Origin: JAFGTF01 sp035527995
GTDB taxonomy: Bacteria > Spirochaetota > B62-G9 > DRHN01
DNA length: 7,562 nucleotides
Reading direction: 5' to 3'
NCBI GenBank assembly: GCA_035527995.1
Contig: DATKZJ010000083.1
Coordinates: 1-7,562, forward strand
Positions 7,001-7,562 of this stretch are shown here, in pieces. Position 1 is the stretch's first letter; the number at the start of each line of letters is the position of its first letter. The notes under the pieces are model-generated. The model searched no databases. It was given only the letters and a program-made list of their open reading frames with translations, and had not been told where the DNA came from. Both the position numbers and the translations under genes were made by a program.

Positions 7001-7439
7001 GGAGGTTCGTCGGCGCCTCGGGAGCCACAGACGCTGCAACATCGGTCTTTGCAAATGCAATATTGGAGTATTCGGAGTTCCCTGTACCGTCATATGCATG
7101 CATCTTGTAGATATACAGCATGTCTGAGTTCAAAGGCTTATGATAGTATTCCGTCGTGTTCTTTTCGACTGAAATAACTGTCGCGTTGAGATCCTCATCG
7201 GTGACCTCTATCTTGAAGCCGTCCTCTCCTGTTACCTTGTCCTCCCAGGACAGATAAATTTGAGAGTCGGACACAGCCATGGCCTGAAGGTTCGCAGGCT
7301 TATTGTACCCGAAGACCTCCCATATGCTCCCGATGTCGATATCCGATAGGATATCGCTGAGGTTGCAGGAAATGAAAAATAGTCCTATGCTTATAAAAAA
7401 TATGAGAGATATGACCGATATAAATACTTTCTTGCGCAT
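4098..7439 (-). CDS. Large secreted or lipid-anchored protein with eleven fibronectin type III domains
   Basis: This 1113-residue protein begins with a signal peptide: MRKK, a hydrophobic core (about 5-23), then FISC with Cys25 as the likely lipidated residue. Phe at -3 is not the classical Leu. Asn at +2 would not signal inner-membrane retention in E. coli. A short linker (26-46) leads to eleven FN3 domains, starting near residues 47, 140, 238, 336, 432, 529, 626, 728, 824, 920 and 1016. Each shows an opening P-x-x-L-x-A, a conserved Trp, an acidic DNS-x-x-E-D-G-F segment, an L-x-P-x-T-x-Y-x-F-R-V core and a closing S-N-x-A-x-A-T-T. No enzymatic, binding or C-terminal sorting domain is seen; it ends four residues or so after the last FN3 fold. 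The likely role is a long extended surface or periplasmic protein for adhesion or structure, but function is unknown. The start is backed by AAGGAG at 7-nt spacing. It is a single-gene unit with its own promoter and terminator. Confidence 0.88.
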   Translation of the reverse strand: MRKKVFISVISLIFFISIGLFFISCNLSDILSDIDIGSIWEVFGYNKPANLQAMAVSDSQIYLSWEDKVTGEDGFKIEVTDEDLNATVISVEKNTTEYYHKPLNSDMLYIYKMHAYDGTGNSEYSNIAFAKTDVAASVAPEAPTNLQAQAISDTRIELSWDDNSSDEDGFRVYRSTDDSTYDLIDTTNPNITEYTDTGLTMSTLYYYKVSATNSVGETNIDLMDPASATTEAAPGSVPEDPTNLQAAAISNMRIDLSWADNSDNEESFVVQISSNGTTFSTIGEVKPNVTTFQSTSLKPETKYYYRVYATNSYDPFMSGYTNTANATTKPTPGTVPAAPTNLQAKAVSDTQIKIGWTDNSTDEDGFNVFISKDGDEFFWMAKVKPNETVYLVGGLPANYTFYFKVSAFNFFGESALSNAASATTLPAATDVPAAPTNLVAKTVSDTQIAIGWYDNSNNEDGFNIYISKDNGVNYVWLTKVRPDTKEYVVGGLQPKYTFYFKVNAYNRYGTSAFSNPAYATTGSEPGSAPAAPSNLVAKAASDTAITMAWTDNSDNEDGFNIEVSGDGLRFEFLDKVGPNENRYYLGGLKPNLTLYFRVNAFNREGKSDYSNIAKATTLPEASGVPADPTNLLTRTVSDTVIDIQWSDNSDNEDAFNIEMAVGLSPAPEDYRWIEKVKPNTTYYSVGGLRPSMQYWFRVNAVNAVGSSENYAGPETATTNAAPGDGDVPADPTKLFAAAKSDSMIAIEWSDNSDNEDGFNIEISLDDLTYEHFDTVGPNVKEYAAEGLKPETTYYFRVNAFNREGKSDYSNIAKATTLPTSETAPSAPEGLEAFVRSDSAIALAWRDMSDNEDGFNIELSENGTDYKFVDTVAPNVSEYIVEGLPANTQFWFRVNAFNAEGKSDYCDPVSATTQPEPGTVPNAPSSLTATAKSDSVIVLVWSDNSDNEEGFVIEWGPGDDRWYTLDKIKADQVEYGVEGLKPLTTYYFRVLAYNEKGNSTYSNTANATTLESPTLAPTAPTGLTATAIGDLVIRLTWTDNSTVEESFIIQRGPDGIEFKDIVKVKAVEGTGEVIYEDGGLTEGRTYHYRVYATNSAGASDPCDPASATAVKELK
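4993..5061 (-). repeat. Near-identical 69-bp segment, copy in FN3 domain 8
   Basis: Matches 5590-5658 at 68 of 69 positions, including synonymous sites; the single difference is t at 5049 against c at 5646. It encodes the end of the domain (RVNAFNREGKSDYSN and onward to ATT). Confidence 0.9.
5590..5658 (-). repeat. Near-identical 69-bp segment, copy in FN3 domain 6
   Basis: Partner of 4993-5061 at an offset of 597 bp (199 codons), skipping over domain 7. The flanking sequence drops back to ordinary divergence on both sides. Confidence 0.9.
7365..7439 (-). other. Signal peptide with lipobox-like end
   Basis: Codons 1-25 of the FN3 protein encode a positively charged start (MRKK), a hydrophobic stretch rich in Ile, Phe, Val and Leu, and FISC. 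Ser at -1 and Ile at -2 suit signal peptidase II; Phe at -3 is unusual. If Cys25 is not lipidated, this segment would act as an uncleaved anchor or be cut by signal peptidase I. Confidence 0.7.
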
Positions 7440-7461
7440 TATTCCGCTCCTTCTATATATG

Positions 7462-7493
7462 AGATACAGTTATGGCAAGGTAGTAACTTATCT
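7462..7493 (-). other. Possible 5' UTR stem-loop of the FN3 gene
   Basis: On the minus strand AGATAAGTT (7485-7493) can pair with AACTGTATCT (7462-7471), giving 9 base pairs with one bulged G around a 13-nt loop. It lies just after the predicted transcription start and about 10 nt upstream of the Shine-Dalgarno (7447-7452). It could stabilise the mRNA or be incidental in AT-rich sequence. Confidence 0.35.
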
Positions 7494-7507
7494 GTATATA
7501 TTAAAAA

Positions 7508-7535
7508 ATAATATCACGCCTTGGGAATATTTCAA
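7508..7535 (-). promoter_or_regulatory. Sigma70-type promoter of the FN3 protein gene
   Basis: The minus strand reads TTGAAA (7530-7535), a 16-bp spacer, then TATTAT (7508-7513); each hexamer matches 5 of 6 consensus bases. Predicted transcription start is near 7500, about 60 nt before the ATG. AT-rich sequence lies upstream. This region (7440-7562) holds no gene that I can support. Confidence 0.6.
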
Positions 7536-7562
7536 CTCAAAACGCTGATTATTTTATGTTAA

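Larger units (their letters stand above)
4119..7301 (-). repeat. Array of eleven FN3-encoding repeats, about 288 bp each
   Basis: Spacings between the equivalent opening prolines (residues 48, 143, 241, 339, 435, 532, 628, 731, 827, 923, 1019) are 95, 98, 98, 96, 97, 96, 103, 96, 96 and 96 residues. Domain 7 is longer because of an insert around residues 661-669 and a GDGD linker. Domains 4-10 resemble each other most; domains 1 and 11 are the most divergent. That is the pattern expected when an array grows from the middle. Confidence 0.9.

Noticed and set aside
4119..7301. Regular repeats as a possible CRISPR or non-coding satellite array
   Set aside because: The period of about 288 bp is in frame, the repeats are diverged and translate to clear FN3 domains.
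7450..7485. Second promoter (TTGCCA with TATATA) close to the FN3 gene
   Set aside because: The spacer is only 13 bp and the site would leave almost no leader before the Shine-Dalgarno.
7303..7548. Plus-strand open frame of 81 codons at the right edge
   Set aside because: Starts at TTG, covers the start, promoter and leader of the FN3 gene on the other strand, and shows no domain.

Overview
The window is ordinary bacterial chromosome with every confident gene on the minus strand, so transcription reads from right to left. It holds two transcription units. The first is a single gene for a very large, lipoprotein-like surface protein made almost entirely of fibronectin type III (FN3) repeats. 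The second is a compact four-gene operon: a small FMN-binding split-barrel protein followed by the E1-alpha, E1-beta and E2 subunits of a pyruvate dehydrogenase complex.

Layout from right to left. Positions 7440-7562 are an AT-rich upstream region with a good sigma70-type promoter (TTGAAA, 16 bp, TATTAT), a possible 5' UTR stem-loop and an AAGGAG ribosome binding site. Positions 4098-7439 encode the 1113-residue FN3 protein: a signal peptide with a lipobox-like FISC, a short linker, then eleven FN3 domains of about 96 residues. A textbook intrinsic terminator (9-bp perfect GC-rich stem, 4-nt loop, T-run) follows at 4046-4075. Positions 3876-4045 hold the proposed operon promoter, with an extended -10 and a palindrome in the spacer, and the leader. 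The operon then runs 3875 to 184: PNPOx-like gene, pdhA, pdhB, pdhC, with gaps of 9, 26 and 18 nt and strong Shine-Dalgarno sequences. Positions 1-183 contain no gene I can defend. I saw no terminator there, so transcription may continue past the left edge.

The three pdh products together would convert pyruvate, CoA and NAD+ to acetyl-CoA, CO2 and NADH, but the E3 subunit (dihydrolipoamide dehydrogenase) is not in the window. The E1 is the two-subunit alpha2beta2 type seen in alphaproteobacteria, mitochondria and many other bacteria, not the single-chain AceE type of enterobacteria. The flavin split-barrel gene at the head of the operon has no established role with this complex. Its stop codon lies inside the Shine-Dalgarno of pdhA, which suggests coupled expression.

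The organism looks like a Gram-negative, moderately GC-rich bacterium with exported FN3 lipoproteins. A relaxed lipobox would fit spirochaetes or some deltaproteobacterial-type lineages, but I cannot assign a phylum from this sequence. I see no CRISPR array, tRNA, rRNA, insertion sequence or phage gene, and no clear evidence of a new biological system. The most worthwhile leads are the FN3 array, with signs of recent sequence exchange between repeats, and the coupling of the flavin protein to pdhABC.
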